Origin: an uncultured Legionellales bacterium
GTDB taxonomy: Bacteria > Pseudomonadota > Gammaproteobacteria > Eutrophobiales > Eutrophobiaceae
DNA length: 34,580 nucleotides
Direction of reading: 5' to 3'
Assembly: GCA_913046215.1 (NCBI GenBank)
Contig: CAJWRJ010000018.1
Coordinates: 1-34,580 of the forward strand
Part shown: one piece after another, positions 17,469 through 26,139 of the stretch
How the letters are laid out: every line of letters starts with the position of its first letter
Position numbering within the stretch: the first letter of the stretch is position 1
Notes under the pieces: model-generated
Seen by the model: only the letters and a program-made list of their open reading frames with translations
Told to the model about the DNA's origin: nothing
Database searches by the model: none
Position numbers and translations under genes: made by a program

Positions 17469-17498
17469 TTGTATTAAACTGCTAAGTAAGTCTATATT
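17469..17498 (+). promoter_or_regulatory. Possible promoter of nadA
   Basis: TTGTAT (17469-17474), an 18-base spacer and TATATT (17493-17498) precede nadA in the 56-base gap after aspS. The expected transcription start falls on or next to the nadA ATG at 17505, and no ribosome-binding site is visible, so a leaderless transcript is possible. Confidence 0.4.
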
Positions 17499-17504
17499 TA
17501 CATA

Positions 17505-18578
17505 ATGAACTCGGAAACAACTTACCTTCGTTCCTACACACTAAAGAAAGAACAAATCCCCCCTGTTATTTCTGAAGATATAGATGATTATGAGCGTGAG
17601 AGTTTAAAAAAGAAAATTAAAGAGCTATTAGACCAACAAGAAGCGGTTATTGTCTCGCACTACTACACTGATTCAGACTTACAAATTTTAGCGGATGAGA
17701 CAGGTGGTTGTGTTTCTGATTCTCTGGATATGGCTCGTTTTGGGAATCAATCTAGCGCAAAAACTTTGATAGTCTGCGGCGTCAGGTTTATGGGCGAAAC
17801 TGCCAAAATACTAAATCCTGAGAAACGTATTCTGATGCCTGATATGGATGCAAATTGCTCATTAGATTTAGGTTGTCCAGAAGATGAATTTTCAAAATTT
17901 TGTGATGAAAACCCTGAGCATGTTGTTGTTGTCTATGCCAATACAAGTGCCGCGGTTAAAGCAAGAGCTGATTGGATGGTTACATCAGGAAGTGCAGTAG
18001 ATGTAATTAATTATCTTAAGAAAAAAAACAAAAAAATTATATGGGCGCCAGATAAATATCTTGGAGAATATGTTCAAAAAAAGTCTGGTGCTGAAATGTT
18101 AATATGGCAAGGTTCGTGTATCGTACACGAAGAGTTTAAGGGTAAAGAATTAGCTTCGCTTCGTAAAAACCATCCTGATGCTAAAGTTCTAGTGCATCCA
18201 GAATCACCATCTTCTGTCATTGAACAAGCTGATATGGTTGGCTCAACAACAGAAATAATTAAGGCGTTTGGTGATATGAACGCAAAAAAATTTATTGTTG
18301 CTACTGATAAGGGGATTTTTCATAAAATGAAAGAATTAGCCAATAATAAAATAATTATGGAGGCACCAACAGCAGGAAAAGGAGCAACCTGTACAAGTTG
18401 TGCGCACTGCCCATGGATGGCAATGAATAGTTTAAAAAAGTTATTGCATGTGCTTAAAACAGGAGAGAATGAAATTTTCGTCGAAGATCAAATTATTTCT
18501 AGCGCCAAAAACTCAATTGAAAAACTTCTAAAATTTACAAGTAACAATCAAAGTATTGGATTAGCTAATGATGCTTAA
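17505..18578 (+). CDS. nadA: Quinolinate synthase A
   Basis: Condenses iminoaspartate with dihydroxyacetone phosphate to quinolinate, the first dedicated intermediate of NAD synthesis from aspartate. The 357-aa protein has the N-terminal [15 protein letters not shown] (50-64) and the three 4Fe-4S ligands Cys118 (DANCSLD), Cys205 (QGSCIVHE) and Cys302 ([14 protein letters not shown]), matching Cys113, Cys200 and Cys297 of E. coli. nadB and nadC are not in the window; NadD, acting later, is encoded at 3543. It lies between aspS and yebC, where many gammaproteobacteria have no gene. Confidence 0.97.
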   Translation: MNSETTYLRSYTLKKEQIPPVISEDIDDYERESLKKKIKELLDQQEAVIVSHYYTDSDLQILADETGGCVSDSLDMARFGNQSSAKTLIVCGVRFMGETAKILNPEKRILMPDMDANCSLDLGCPEDEFSKFCDENPEHVVVVYANTSAAVKARADWMVTSGSAVDVINYLKKKNKKIIWAPDKYLGEYVQKKSGAEMLIWQGSCIVHEEFKGKELASLRKNHPDAKVLVHPESPSSVIEQADMVGSTTEIIKAFGDMNAKKFIVATDKGIFHKMKELANNKIIMEAPTAGKGATCTSCAHCPWMAMNSLKKLLHVLKTGENEIFVEDQIISSAKNSIEKLLKFTSNNQSIGLANDA

Positions 18579-18593
18579 GGAAAAGGATGCTTT

Positions 18594-19220
18594 GTGTCTA
18601 GTGCGATAATCTTCATCCATGGTCTGTGGATGAATGGAAAAGATATGTACTTATTGAGATATCGTTTCAAAAAAATTGGCTACAAAACATTTCAATTTAA
18701 ATATAATAGCACTAAGCAAACACCAGTTGAAAATGCTCACTTACTTTCTGAATATATTGATTCAGTTAAGCATGAAAAAATAAATTTTGTTTGTCACAGT
18801 TTAGGAGGAATTGTTCTTCGTCACTATCTAAGTTTATATTCCACAAATAATATAGGAAATATTATTATGCTTGGCACTCCTAATAAAACCAGTGCTGTTG
18901 CAAGAAAGATTGTTAATTTGCCGCTTGGTAAGAAATTATTAGGAAAAAGTGTAGAAAACGGGCTCACCGGAATACTCCCAAAATGGAATAATAATGAAAA
19001 GCTTGGAATTATTGCTGGTCGTGTTCCATTTGCATCGGGGATGTTTTTTCCAATTATTAAAAGTCCAAATGATGGAACTGTTTCTGTTGAAGAAACACGC
19101 CTCGATGGCGCTTCAGATCATATTACACTTTATTTACCACACCTTGGTTTGCTATTTTCAAAAAAGGCATTTCTTCAAGCAAAGCACTTTTTAGAGCACT
19201 CATCTTTTATACATAGCTAG
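18594..19220 (+). CDS. Small alpha/beta-hydrolase, lipase-like
   Basis: A 208-aa cytoplasmic-looking alpha/beta-hydrolase. IFIHGLWMNGKDM (6-18) is the oxyanion-hole strand-loop, and VCHSLGG (66-72) is the nucleophile elbow with Ser69. Asp in SPNDGTVSVEE and a histidine in DHITLYLPHLG are the likely remaining triad members. It resembles small esterase/lipase-like proteins annotated as PGAP1- or EstA-type hydrolases; the substrate is unknown. No signal peptide. The start is GTG with AAGGA 6 bases upstream (18583-18587). It starts 15 bases after nadA, so the two are probably co-transcribed. Confidence 0.85.
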   Translation: MSSAIIFIHGLWMNGKDMYLLRYRFKKIGYKTFQFKYNSTKQTPVENAHLLSEYIDSVKHEKINFVCHSLGGIVLRHYLSLYSTNNIGNIIMLGTPNKTSAVARKIVNLPLGKKLLGKSVENGLTGILPKWNNNEKLGIIAGRVPFASGMFFPIIKSPNDGTVSVEETRLDGASDHITLYLPHLGLLFSKKAFLQAKHFLEHSSFIHS

Positions 19221-19266
19221 TCATTCTCACCCATGTCTTGGGTGTCTCTTAGGTGACTAGTATAAT
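19217..19266 (+). promoter_or_regulatory. Nested inverted repeats and likely promoter of the yebC-ruv operon
   Basis: An outer repeat CTAGTCA / TGACTAG (19217-19223, 19254-19260) encloses an inner hairpin CACCCA / TGGGTG (19228-19233, 19239-19244). TATAAT (19261-19266) follows at once and has TTGGGT (19238-19243) exactly 17 bases upstream, inside the inner right arm. This gives a convincing -10 with a weak -35; the start would be near 19273, about 42 bases before yebC. The outer repeat includes the stop codon of the hydrolase gene, so the structure might also attenuate readthrough. Confidence 0.5.
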
Positions 19267-19314
19267 TATGTATGTTTAAATAAAAAATCAACAAGCAAAG
19301 AGTACCAAATCATA

Positions 19315-20061
19315 ATGGCTGGTCATAGCAAATGGGCAAATATCCAACACCGCAAGGGTCGACAAGACGCAAAGCGTGGGAAACTTTTTACTAAACTAAT
19401 TAGAGAAATTACAGTTGCCGCAAAACTTGGAGGTGCAGACCCTGCCGCTAATCCTAGACTGCGAGCCGCAATCGATAATGGCCTGTCGAATAATATGACG
19501 AAAGATACCATTGACCGTGCTATTAAACGTGGTGCAGGTGGTGATGAAAGCGGTGATGTTGATGAGATTCGTTATGAGGGATATGGCCCAGGTGGAGTAG
19601 CGATAATGGTGGACACAATGACAGATAATAAAAATAGGACTGTGGCTGAAATACGACATACGTTCACAAAGTTTGGAGGTAACCTTGGTACAGATGGCTC
19701 TGTTTCTTACTTATTTACAAAAATCGGACTAATTTCATTTTCAGATAAAATTGATGAAGATACTATAATAGAATCAGCACTCGAGGCAGGAGCGGAGGAT
19801 GTAATCACTAACAATGACAAATCCGTGGACATTATTACTAATGCGGATAATCTAGTCGATGTTAAAGAAGCAATATTAGCCGCAGGCTTTGAGCCTGAAA
19901 ATGCTGAAATTACAATGCGAGCCTCGACTATGTGTGAATTAGATAAAAAAGGTTCAGATACAATGATAAAACTACTAGATGCATTAGATGATCTGGATGA
20001 CGTGCAAAAGATTTATTCTAATGCTGAAATTCCTGATGAAATATTGGCTGAATTAAATTGA
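19315..20061 (+). CDS. yebC: YebC/TACO1-family protein
   Basis: Cytoplasmic protein of the YebC family, described as a DNA-binding regulator and, in more recent work, as a translation factor that relieves ribosome stalling at proline-rich sites. The 248-aa protein is of standard length and begins with the signature [18 protein letters not shown]. Further family segments are [20 protein letters not shown] (about 51-70), [14 protein letters not shown] (84-97) and [15 protein letters not shown] (about 100-114). It precedes ruvC, overlapping it by four bases, which is the conserved yebC-ruvC-ruvA-ruvB order. Confidence 0.96.
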   Translation: MAGHSKWANIQHRKGRQDAKRGKLFTKLIREITVAAKLGGADPAANPRLRAAIDNGLSNNMTKDTIDRAIKRGAGGDESGDVDEIRYEGYGPGGVAIMVDTMTDNKNRTVAEIRHTFTKFGGNLGTDGSVSYLFTKIGLISFSDKIDEDTIIESALEAGAEDVITNNDKSVDIITNADNLVDVKEAILAAGFEPENAEITMRASTMCELDKKGSDTMIKLLDALDDLDDVQKIYSNAEIPDEILAELN

Positions 20062-20576
20062 TAAAAATTTTAGGCATAGACCCTGGGTCAATTAATACCG
20101 GTTATGGAATTATTGAATCTAAAGGAAACCATAATAAACATATTAAAAATGGAATAATTAAAGTAAAGGGAAATACGCTAGGTGAAAAACTAAAAATAAT
20201 AAATACAAATGTAATAAAGATCATAGAAGAATTTCAGCCAGATGAAATTGCAATTGAAAAAGTTTTTATGCATCGAAACGCGGACTCCGCTCTAAAACTC
20301 GGGCAAGCTAGAGGTGCGGCAATTACTGCATGTGCCATGAATGACCTTCCGCTATTTGAATATAGTGCAAATCAAGTAAAACAGGCCTGTGTTGGAAAAG
20401 GGCATGCATCAAAAGAACAAGTTCAGCATATGATAAAGATTTTATTATGTTTAGAAAAAAAACCACTAACAGATGCAGCTGATGCTTTGGCAATTGCCTT
20501 GTGTCACGCAAATTCACGTGAAAGCTTAATAAGAATGCAGGGAGTCAATGGAATAAAATACGGACGACTACAATGA
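20058..20576 (+). CDS. ruvC: Holliday junction endonuclease RuvC
   Basis: Homodimeric nuclease that cuts Holliday junctions in recombination repair. The 172-aa protein has the four acidic active-site residues: Asp8 (GIDPGS), Glu67 (AIEKVF), Asp139 and Asp142 (TDAADALA). [14 protein letters not shown] (78-91) is also diagnostic. The start is TTG at 20058, overlapping the yebC stop (TTGA); an in-frame stop lies at 20049, so no earlier start is possible, and the next strand already contains Asp8. Its end overlaps ruvA by four bases (ATGA). Confidence 0.96.
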   Translation: MIKILGIDPGSINTGYGIIESKGNHNKHIKNGIIKVKGNTLGEKLKIINTNVIKIIEEFQPDEIAIEKVFMHRNADSALKLGQARGAAITACAMNDLPLFEYSANQVKQACVGKGHASKEQVQHMIKILLCLEKKPLTDAADALAIALCHANSRESLIRMQGVNGIKYGRLQ

Positions 20577-21163
20577 TTGGTTTTTTACGCGGGACTCTAC
20601 TAAAAAAACAACCGCCTCAGTTAATACTTGAAGTCAATGGTATCGGGTATGAAATTGAAGCTCCTATGACAACTTTTTATGTTTTACCGGATATTGGTAA
20701 TACAGTTGAATTATTTACACATCTTGTTGTGCGTGATGATGCACATTTATTATTTGGCTTTGCAACAGAGGGCGAAAGATATTTATTTAGAAGCTTAATA
20801 AAGGTTAATGGTGTTGGTGCAAAAATGGCGGTAACTATTTTATCAGGAATTGGGGCAGATGAATTTTCGTTATGTGTACAAAATAACAATGCTGAAAGAC
20901 TTACAAAACTTCCGGGAGTAGGCAAAAAAACAGCAGAGCGACTAATTATTGAAATGCGAGATCGCCTAGATAACTTGCCCAAAACTGTGCCTCAAACAGA
21001 TAATGCCAGCAGCCCCAACACTGCTGATGAAGCAATAAGCGCGCTAGTTTCGCTTGGCTTTAAGCCATCTGAAGCCAGTAAACACGTGCTTGCTATTGAA
21101 AAGGCAGATATGACTAGCGAAGATTTAATTCGTGAAGCGCTCAAACATTCAGTGAAAAAATAA
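20573..21163 (+). CDS. ruvA: Holliday junction helicase subunit RuvA
   Basis: Tetrameric DNA-binding subunit that holds the Holliday junction open and recruits RuvB. The 196-aa protein starts MIGFLRGTL, with the N-terminal OB fold (1-62), helix-hairpin-helix motifs around VNGVGAKMAVTILSG (about 80-94) and LPGVGKKTAERLIIEM (about 115-130), an acidic/polar linker (about 137-150), and the C-terminal UBA-like domain (DEAISALVSLGFKPSEA) that contacts RuvB. It overlaps ruvC by four bases. ruvB follows after 141 bases, a longer gap than is usual. Confidence 0.97.
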   Translation: MIGFLRGTLLKKQPPQLILEVNGIGYEIEAPMTTFYVLPDIGNTVELFTHLVVRDDAHLLFGFATEGERYLFRSLIKVNGVGAKMAVTILSGIGADEFSLCVQNNNAERLTKLPGVGKKTAERLIIEMRDRLDNLPKTVPQTDNASSPNTADEAISALVSLGFKPSEASKHVLAIEKADMTSEDLIREALKHSVKK

Positions 21164-21202
21164 TCTTTTTTAATGGTCAAATCAAAAAAAAGAATCACTA
21201 TT

Positions 21203-21234
21203 TTGTCATTTTGATAACATATGATTGTCATTTT
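21203..21234 (+). repeat. Short direct repeat in the ruvA-ruvB gap
   Basis: TTGTCATTTT occurs at 21203-21212 and again at 21225-21234, start to start 22 bases, about two helical turns. The 141-base gap is otherwise AT-rich with no gene. The spacing would suit binding of a regulator to one face of the DNA, but two 10-mers in AT-rich DNA may be chance. No LexA-type CTGT-N8-ACAG box was seen. Confidence 0.3.
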
Positions 21235-21304
21235 TCTATATTTAAATGAAAATTTAGATCTAACTGGTTTATCCTGTTATATGAGAAGAAAATAGGAATG
21301 AAAT

Positions 21305-22348
21305 ATGGCTGACCCCAATACAGTTGTTTCCGCACAAAGTGACACAGATGACATAGCTGCTGAAAATACTCTGCGGCCAAAAAATCTGAAAGATTATATG
21401 GGGCAAGAATCAGTACATGAACAAATGGAAATATTTATTAGTGCGGCCAAAAAAAGAAGTGAGTCTCTTGATCATGTGCTCATTTTTGGCCCACCTGGTT
21501 TAGGAAAAACCACTCTTGCCCATATCATCGCAAACGAGATGAATGTCAATATGAGACAAACCTCGGGACCCGTATTAGAAAGACCAGGTGATTTAGCTGC
21601 ATTATTAACTAACCTAGAACCGAATGATGTGCTTTTTATAGATGAAATACATCGTCTTAGCCCAATCGTAGAAGAAGTGCTGTACCCAGCAATGGAGGAC
21701 TACCAAATTGATATTATGATTGGTGAAGGACCTGCTGCACGGGCAGTCAAGCTTGATGTGCCAAAATTCACTTTAGTTGGAGCCACAACTCGCGCTGGCT
21801 TACTTACGTCTCCACTACGTGATCGCTTTGGTATTGTTCAAAGACTAGACTTTTATTCCGCTAATGAATTGACTCAAATTGTTAATCGCTCATCTAATAT
21901 CCTAGGTGTCGAAATTGAAGCTGCGGGTGCAGATGAAATAGCAGCTCGTTCTCGAGGTACGCCTCGTATTGCGAACCGTCTTTTAAGACGTGTGCGTGAT
22001 TATGCACAGGTTAAATCAAACGGAAAAATCTCCGGGAGTATATCCTCTGAAGCGCTTAATATGCTCAATGTAGATGCTCACGGTTTTGATATGATGGACA
22101 GAAAACTTTTGCTTGCGATCATAGAAAAATTTGATGGTGGGCCCGTTGGCGTTGACAGTATAGCGGCTGCAATAGGTGAGGAACGTGACACGATTGAAGA
22201 TGTTTTAGAACCATACTTAATTCAGCAGGGTTTTATGATGAGAACACCAAGGGGTAGAGTTGCAACACGTAATGCCTGGCTTCACTTTGGTTTAGACGCA
22301 CCAAAAGAATCTCAAGCAACTGATGATCTGTTCAATGAGAAAGAATAG
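21305..22348 (+). CDS. ruvB: Holliday junction branch-migration ATPase RuvB
   Basis: Hexameric AAA+ motor that drives branch migration of Holliday junctions with RuvA. The 347-aa protein has Walker [10 protein letters not shown] (62-70), Walker B LFIDEIHR (110-117), the sensor 1 segment [31 protein letters not shown] (sensor 2 region) and the C-terminal winged helix with [19 protein letters not shown] lies about nine bases before the ATG. The gene follows ruvA and precedes ybgC in the usual order. Confidence 0.97.
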   Translation: MADPNTVVSAQSDTDDIAAENTLRPKNLKDYMGQESVHEQMEIFISAAKKRSESLDHVLIFGPPGLGKTTLAHIIANEMNVNMRQTSGPVLERPGDLAALLTNLEPNDVLFIDEIHRLSPIVEEVLYPAMEDYQIDIMIGEGPAARAVKLDVPKFTLVGATTRAGLLTSPLRDRFGIVQRLDFYSANELTQIVNRSSNILGVEIEAAGADEIAARSRGTPRIANRLLRRVRDYAQVKSNGKISGSISSEALNMLNVDAHGFDMMDRKLLLAIIEKFDGGPVGVDSIAAAIGEERDTIEDVLEPYLIQQGFMMRTPRGRVATRNAWLHFGLDAPKESQATDDLFNEKE

Positions 22349-22359
22349 CTAGGATTGTT

Positions 22360-22770
22360 ATGTTAAAAGAATTTATATGGAAGATTCGAGTCTACTACGA
22401 AGACACTGATGCTGGCGGTGTTGTATTTTATGCGAACTATCTGCGCTTTATGGAGCGTGCTAGAACTGAGTGGCTAAGAGATATTGGCTTTGATCATAAA
22501 AACTTGATTGAAAAATACAAATTAATATTTGCCGTGAAGAATTTAAAAATTAATTATATGAAACCTGGCTATCTTGATGATTTGCTGACGATAACATCCA
22601 AATTATTAAATAATCGCGGAGCTAGTCTCGTATTTCAGCAAGAAATAATTAATGAAAAAGATGAATTATTAACCCAAGCAGAGGTAAAAATTGCTTGTTT
22701 AAATTCAAATACGTTGAAAGCATCGCCAATGCCTGAGAAATTACTCATGGAGCTAACAAATGACAGCTGA
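22360..22770 (+). CDS. ybgC: Tol-Pal-associated acyl-CoA thioesterase YbgC
   Basis: Hot-dog-fold thioesterase, cytoplasmic, first gene of the tol-pal cluster. The 136-aa protein has VYYEDTDAGGVVFYANYLRFMERARTEW... in its first third; the aspartate of DTDAGG is the catalytic residue in the family. In E. coli the enzyme acts on acyl-CoA or acyl-ACP and links to phospholipid synthesis enzymes. Its last 11 bases overlap tolQ. Confidence 0.94.
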   Translation: MLKEFIWKIRVYYEDTDAGGVVFYANYLRFMERARTEWLRDIGFDHKNLIEKYKLIFAVKNLKINYMKPGYLDDLLTITSKLLNNRGASLVFQQEIINEKDELLTQAEVKIACLNSNTLKASPMPEKLLMELTNDS

Positions 22771-23434
22771 TCACTCATTTCTTGATTTAATTTTTAACGC
22801 AAGTCTGCTTGTGCAATTCGTTATGCTGATACTGGTCGTAGCGTCTATAGTATCGTGGACAATGATATTCAATAAACGCTTTCTTCTAAAACACTCTAAA
22901 AATAATGCGGATATATTTGAAGAAAGATTCTGGTCATCGGAAGACTTAAGTCCTTTATTTACGAGAATTACGTCTAGTCGTTATGAATCAAGTGGAATGG
23001 AAAAAATTTTTGAGGCTGGGTATAAAGAATTTTCTCGTCTTCAAAAACAAGAAAATATAGACCCTGAAGCAACGCTTGAAGGATCTCAAAGAGCAATGCG
23101 TATTGCTATGAATAAAGAAGTCGACCATCTTGAAACTAACCTTTCTTTTTTAGCTACTGTTGGATCGACTAGCCCCTATATAGGTTTATTTGGAACAGTA
23201 TGGGGGATTATGAATAGTTTTCAGGCACTGGGTACGGTACAACAAGCGACAATAGCGATGGTCGCGCCTGGTATAAGTGAGGCTTTAGTGGCAACTGCGA
23301 TGGGTTTATTTGCTGCAATACCTGCTGTAATTGCATACAACAGATACTCATATGATGTTGAACGTTTGATTAACCGATATGACAATTTTCTTGAAGAATT
23401 CGTAGCAATCTTACATCGTCATGCACATAGTTAA
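22760..23434 (+). CDS. tolQ: Tol-Pal system proton channel subunit TolQ
   Basis: Inner-membrane protein of the TolQR motor, which uses the proton gradient to energise TolA. The 224-aa protein (ExbB/MotA family) has three membrane helices: about 13-35 (SLLVQFVMLILVVASIVSW), 130-155 (LATVGSTSPYIGLFGTVWGIMNSF) and 165-190 (MVAPGISEALVATAMGLFAAIPAVIAY). The motifs GLFGTVWG and ISEALVATA..G are characteristic. It overlaps ybgC by 11 bases and is followed by tolR after 9. Confidence 0.96.
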   Translation: MTADHSFLDLIFNASLLVQFVMLILVVASIVSWTMIFNKRFLLKHSKNNADIFEERFWSSEDLSPLFTRITSSRYESSGMEKIFEAGYKEFSRLQKQENIDPEATLEGSQRAMRIAMNKEVDHLETNLSFLATVGSTSPYIGLFGTVWGIMNSFQALGTVQQATIAMVAPGISEALVATAMGLFAAIPAVIAYNRYSYDVERLINRYDNFLEEFVAILHRHAHS

Positions 23435-23443
23435 AAACTAGTT

Positions 23444-23866
23444 ATGAGACAGAGAGTAAAAAAACGCCCAATGTCTGAAATCAATGTTGTTCCTTATATT
23501 GATGTAATGCTAGTGCTTTTAATTATTTTTATGGTGACTGCTCCATTATTAACTCAAGGGGTAAATGTTGATTTACCACAAGCCCCCTCGGCTCCTCTTC
23601 CTCCAAATGAGAAAGAACCTGTAATTGTTAATATAGATAAAGAGGGGAACTTCTTCATAAACTATGGTGAAAATCAAGATAAGCCTGTATTACCAGATAC
23701 ACTACTTAATCGTGTGAGTGCTCTATTGAAATACCAGCCCGACATACCCGTTTTTGTTGGTGGTGACAAACAAGTTCCTTACGGTGATGTAATCGAACTA
23801 ATGACATTGCTTCAAAGAGCCGGAGTTCCATCAGTAGGTATGATTACCGACCCGCCTGAAAAATAG
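23444..23866 (+). CDS. tolR: Tol-Pal system motor subunit TolR
   Basis: ExbD/TolR-family partner of TolQ. The 140-aa protein has one membrane helix (about 16-36) with Asp20 in VVPYIDVMLVLL, the proton-accepting aspartate of the family, and a periplasmic domain from about residue 45 containing YGDVIELMTLLQRAGVPSVGMIT near its end. Length is normal. The tolQ-tolR-tolA-tolB-pal order is intact. Confidence 0.96.
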   Translation: MRQRVKKRPMSEINVVPYIDVMLVLLIIFMVTAPLLTQGVNVDLPQAPSAPLPPNEKEPVIVNIDKEGNFFINYGENQDKPVLPDTLLNRVSALLKYQPDIPVFVGGDKQVPYGDVIELMTLLQRAGVPSVGMITDPPEK

Positions 23867-23871
23867 CACTC

Positions 23872-24732
23872 ATGTTTACAAACTGGTACCACACTTTAAA
23901 ATCACTAAGTTTTTCTATCCTACTTCATATTGTTTTAGGATGCCTCCTAGTGTTTAGCTTTAAATTTCAAACTAAGCCAATAACAATCACTAAACCTACA
24001 ACTAATATTGTTAAAGCAACATCTGTTAACAAAGAACAAGTTGAGCTAGAACTAAAACGTCTACGAGAAATAGAAGAAAATAAAAAATCAAAAGAAATAA
24101 AACGACAAAAAGAACTTGAGAAAAAAGCAAATGAGGCTAAGAAAAAAAGAATAGCCGAGGAAAATAAACTTAAAAAAATAAAAAAGAAAAAAGAAGAAGA
24201 AAAGAAAAAAAGAATAGCCGAGGAAAATAAACTTAAAAAAATAAAAAAGAAAAAAGAAGAAGAAAAGAAAAAAAGAATAGCCGAGGAAAATAAACTTAAA
24301 AAAATTGAAAAAGAAAGAAAAGAACTAGAAAAAAAACAAAAAGAAGAAAAACAAAGAGCAGAAGAAGCTGAGCGTAAACGTAAAGCAGATGAAGAAAAAA
24401 AACTAAAAGAAAAAGCACTACAAGATGAGATAGAGGCTGAACAATTAGAATATGATAAGCGTGAAATATTAAAATATACTAGCGAAATTATAAAATCGAT
24501 TGAAAATAGATTTAATAGAACCAACCTAAAAGAGGGCCTATCTTGTAAAATATTAATTAGAATGATCGAGGGAGGGAAAATCATAGAAGCGAATATAGTA
24601 GAATCAAGCGGGAATGAACTATTTGATCAAAGAGCAGAAAAAGCTGTTTATTCTGCTTCACCGCTTCCAGTACCAACTGATGAAAAGTTGTTTAATAAAA
24701 TGCGTGCAATCCGAATAACTTTTGACCCATAG
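23872..24732 (+). CDS. tolA: Tol-Pal system protein TolA with internal repeat
   Basis: Spans the periplasm from the inner membrane to Pal and TolB. The 286-aa protein has a single N-terminal membrane helix (about 11-27, SFSILLHIVLGCLLVFSF), a long lysine/glutamate-rich helical rod (about 48-195) and a C-terminal domain (about 198-286: CKILIRMIEGGKIIEANIVESSG, AVYSASPLPVP) that binds partners. The rod contains an exact 63-bp repeat. It is shorter than E. coli TolA (421 aa), mainly in the rod. The gene sits in the standard position between tolR and tolB. Confidence 0.93.
   Translation: MFTNWYHTLKSLSFSILLHIVLGCLLVFSFKFQTKPITITKPTTNIVKATSVNKEQVELELKRLREIEENKKSKEIKRQKELEKKANEAKKKRIAEENKLKKIKKKKEEEKKKRIAEENKLKKIKKKKEEEKKKRIAEENKLKKIEKERKELEKKQKEEKQRAEEAERKRKADEEKKLKEKALQDEIEAEQLEYDKREILKYTSEIIKSIENRFNRTNLKEGLSCKILIRMIEGGKIIEANIVESSGNELFDQRAEKAVYSASPLPVPTDEKLFNKMRAIRITFDP
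24139..24305 (+). repeat. Tandem 63-bp in-frame repeat in the tolA rod
   Basis: Two complete copies (24139-24201 and 24202-24264) and a partial third (24265-24305) are identical at the nucleotide level as far as I could compare by eye. Each encodes 21 residues with the core KKKRIAEENKLKK. The repeat keeps frame and the lysine/glutamate helical character, so it lengthens the rod without disrupting it. Confidence 0.93.
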
Positions 24733-24747
24733 GGGTATAATAAAATT

Positions 24748-26052
24748 ATGAAAACTTTTACAAAAATTTTTTTAGTTATTTTTTTATATGCACCAATAAA
24801 AAGTTTTGCAATTCTTGATATAAAAATAACACAAGGTATTGAAACACCAATACCAATCGCAATATCACTCTTTGGTTGGTCTCAAGCTGGCAATGTTCCC
24901 CCAATAGATATAGCAGAAGTTATAACAAATAATCTGAAGCGAAGCGGGCGATTCGATGTTATGGATATTCAGGATCTGCCACAAAATCCAACAAGTTTTG
25001 AAGCTATTAATTTTGATGATTGGCGAAAACTTGGTATGGAGAATATTGTAATTGGTAATCTTGTTCTAACAGAATCAGGGGACTATGATGTTAGCTTCAG
25101 ATTGGTTGATATTTATCGCAAAAAACAAATTGCTGGATTTCGCATACCTACAAGACCAAAAGGCCTGAGAAGAGTTTCCCATCAAATTAGTGATATTATA
25201 TTTGAAAAATTGACTGGAATAGAAGGAGCCTTTAATACACGTGTTGCCTATATAACAGTTAAAAAAAGTAAAGAAAGAAAAATTCACACTTTACACATAG
25301 CAGATGCGGATGGCGAAAATATAAAAACATTACTCGAATCTCCTGAGCCATTGCTATCACCGTCTTGGTCTTATGATGGGAAAAAAATTGCTTATGTATC
25401 TTTCGAAGGAAAAAACTCTTCAATATTTATTCAAGATGTATCTACGGGAAATCGTGAACGTATTTCAAAATTTCAAGGAATAAATAGTTCTCCAAGCTGG
25501 TCACCTGATGGTACTAAACTTGCAATTACACTTTCAAAAGATGGAAACACAGAGATATATATTTTGGACTTAATAACGAAATCACTAAAACGTATAACTT
25601 ATAATGATGCTATAGATACAGAACCGAGCTGGTCACCTGATGGGAAAAAAATTGCTTTTACATCTGATAGAAGCGGTAGCCCGCAAATTTATGAAATTAG
25701 TATTGGAAAAAATAAAGCGAAAAGATTAAGTTTTGAGGGTATTTATAATGCTCGTGCTAGGTATTCCCCAGATGGTAAATTTATTACTCTCGTCCACTCA
25801 ACGGGTGGTTCGTACCACATAGCTATACTCGACCTATACAATAGTAATAGTTACATCAACGTTTTAACCAAAGGCCCTTTAGATGAATCGCCAAGTTTTG
25901 CGCCAAACGGTAGCATGATTATTTATGCCACCACTGGTCGGCGCGGTGGGCAATTAGCAGCAATTTCCGTTGATGGACGTATAAAACAGCGCTTGGGCGT
26001 TGATTATCAAGGAGATGTGCGTGAACCTGCATGGGGACCTTTTTTAAAATAA
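24748..26052 (+). CDS. tolB: Tol-Pal system beta-propeller protein TolB
   Basis: Periplasmic protein that binds Pal and is released by TolA during outer-membrane constriction. The 434-aa protein has a signal peptide (MKTFTKIFLVIFLYAPIKSFA), an N-terminal alpha/beta domain (to about 165) and a six-bladed propeller marked by repeated SWSPDGKKIAF/SWSYDGKKIAY-type units near 210, 250, 294 and 340. Length matches the family (about 430 aa). AGGGG occurs at 24731-24735. Confidence 0.96.
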   Translation: MKTFTKIFLVIFLYAPIKSFAILDIKITQGIETPIPIAISLFGWSQAGNVPPIDIAEVITNNLKRSGRFDVMDIQDLPQNPTSFEAINFDDWRKLGMENIVIGNLVLTESGDYDVSFRLVDIYRKKQIAGFRIPTRPKGLRRVSHQISDIIFEKLTGIEGAFNTRVAYITVKKSKERKIHTLHIADADGENIKTLLESPEPLLSPSWSYDGKKIAYVSFEGKNSSIFIQDVSTGNRERISKFQGINSSPSWSPDGTKLAITLSKDGNTEIYILDLITKSLKRITYNDAIDTEPSWSPDGKKIAFTSDRSGSPQIYEISIGKNKAKRLSFEGIYNARARYSPDGKFITLVHSTGGSYHIAILDLYNSNSYINVLTKGPLDESPSFAPNGSMIIYATTGRRGGQLAAISVDGRIKQRLGVDYQGDVREPAWGPFLK

Positions 26053-26089
26053 AACACCAAAAACCTTCTATGCCCATACTGCTTAGGAA

Positions 26090-26098
26090 TGTTATGCT
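26090..26098 (+). promoter_or_regulatory. Possible extended -10 promoter of pal
   Basis: TGTTATGCT (26090-26098) fits an extended -10 (TGn then TATGCT) in the 87-base gap between tolB and pal; no good -35 is present. A strong ribosome-binding site AAGGAGA (26128-26134) stands 5 bases before the pal ATG. In E. coli pal also has its own promoter, so extra expression of pal here would be in keeping. Confidence 0.35.
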
Positions 26099-26139
26099 AT
26101 ACACAAACAGCCTGTTAAAATGCTGATAAGGAGAAAACT

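Noticed and set aside
24139-24305. Tandem repeat considered as a CRISPR array
   Set aside because: The units are contiguous without unique spacers, in frame within tolA, and encode a helical rod.
23967-24584. Long minus-strand open frame rich in Ser and Phe opposite tolA
   Set aside because: It is the antisense shadow of the Lys/Glu-rich tolA rod; composition follows from the opposite strand and no start signal or family match is seen.
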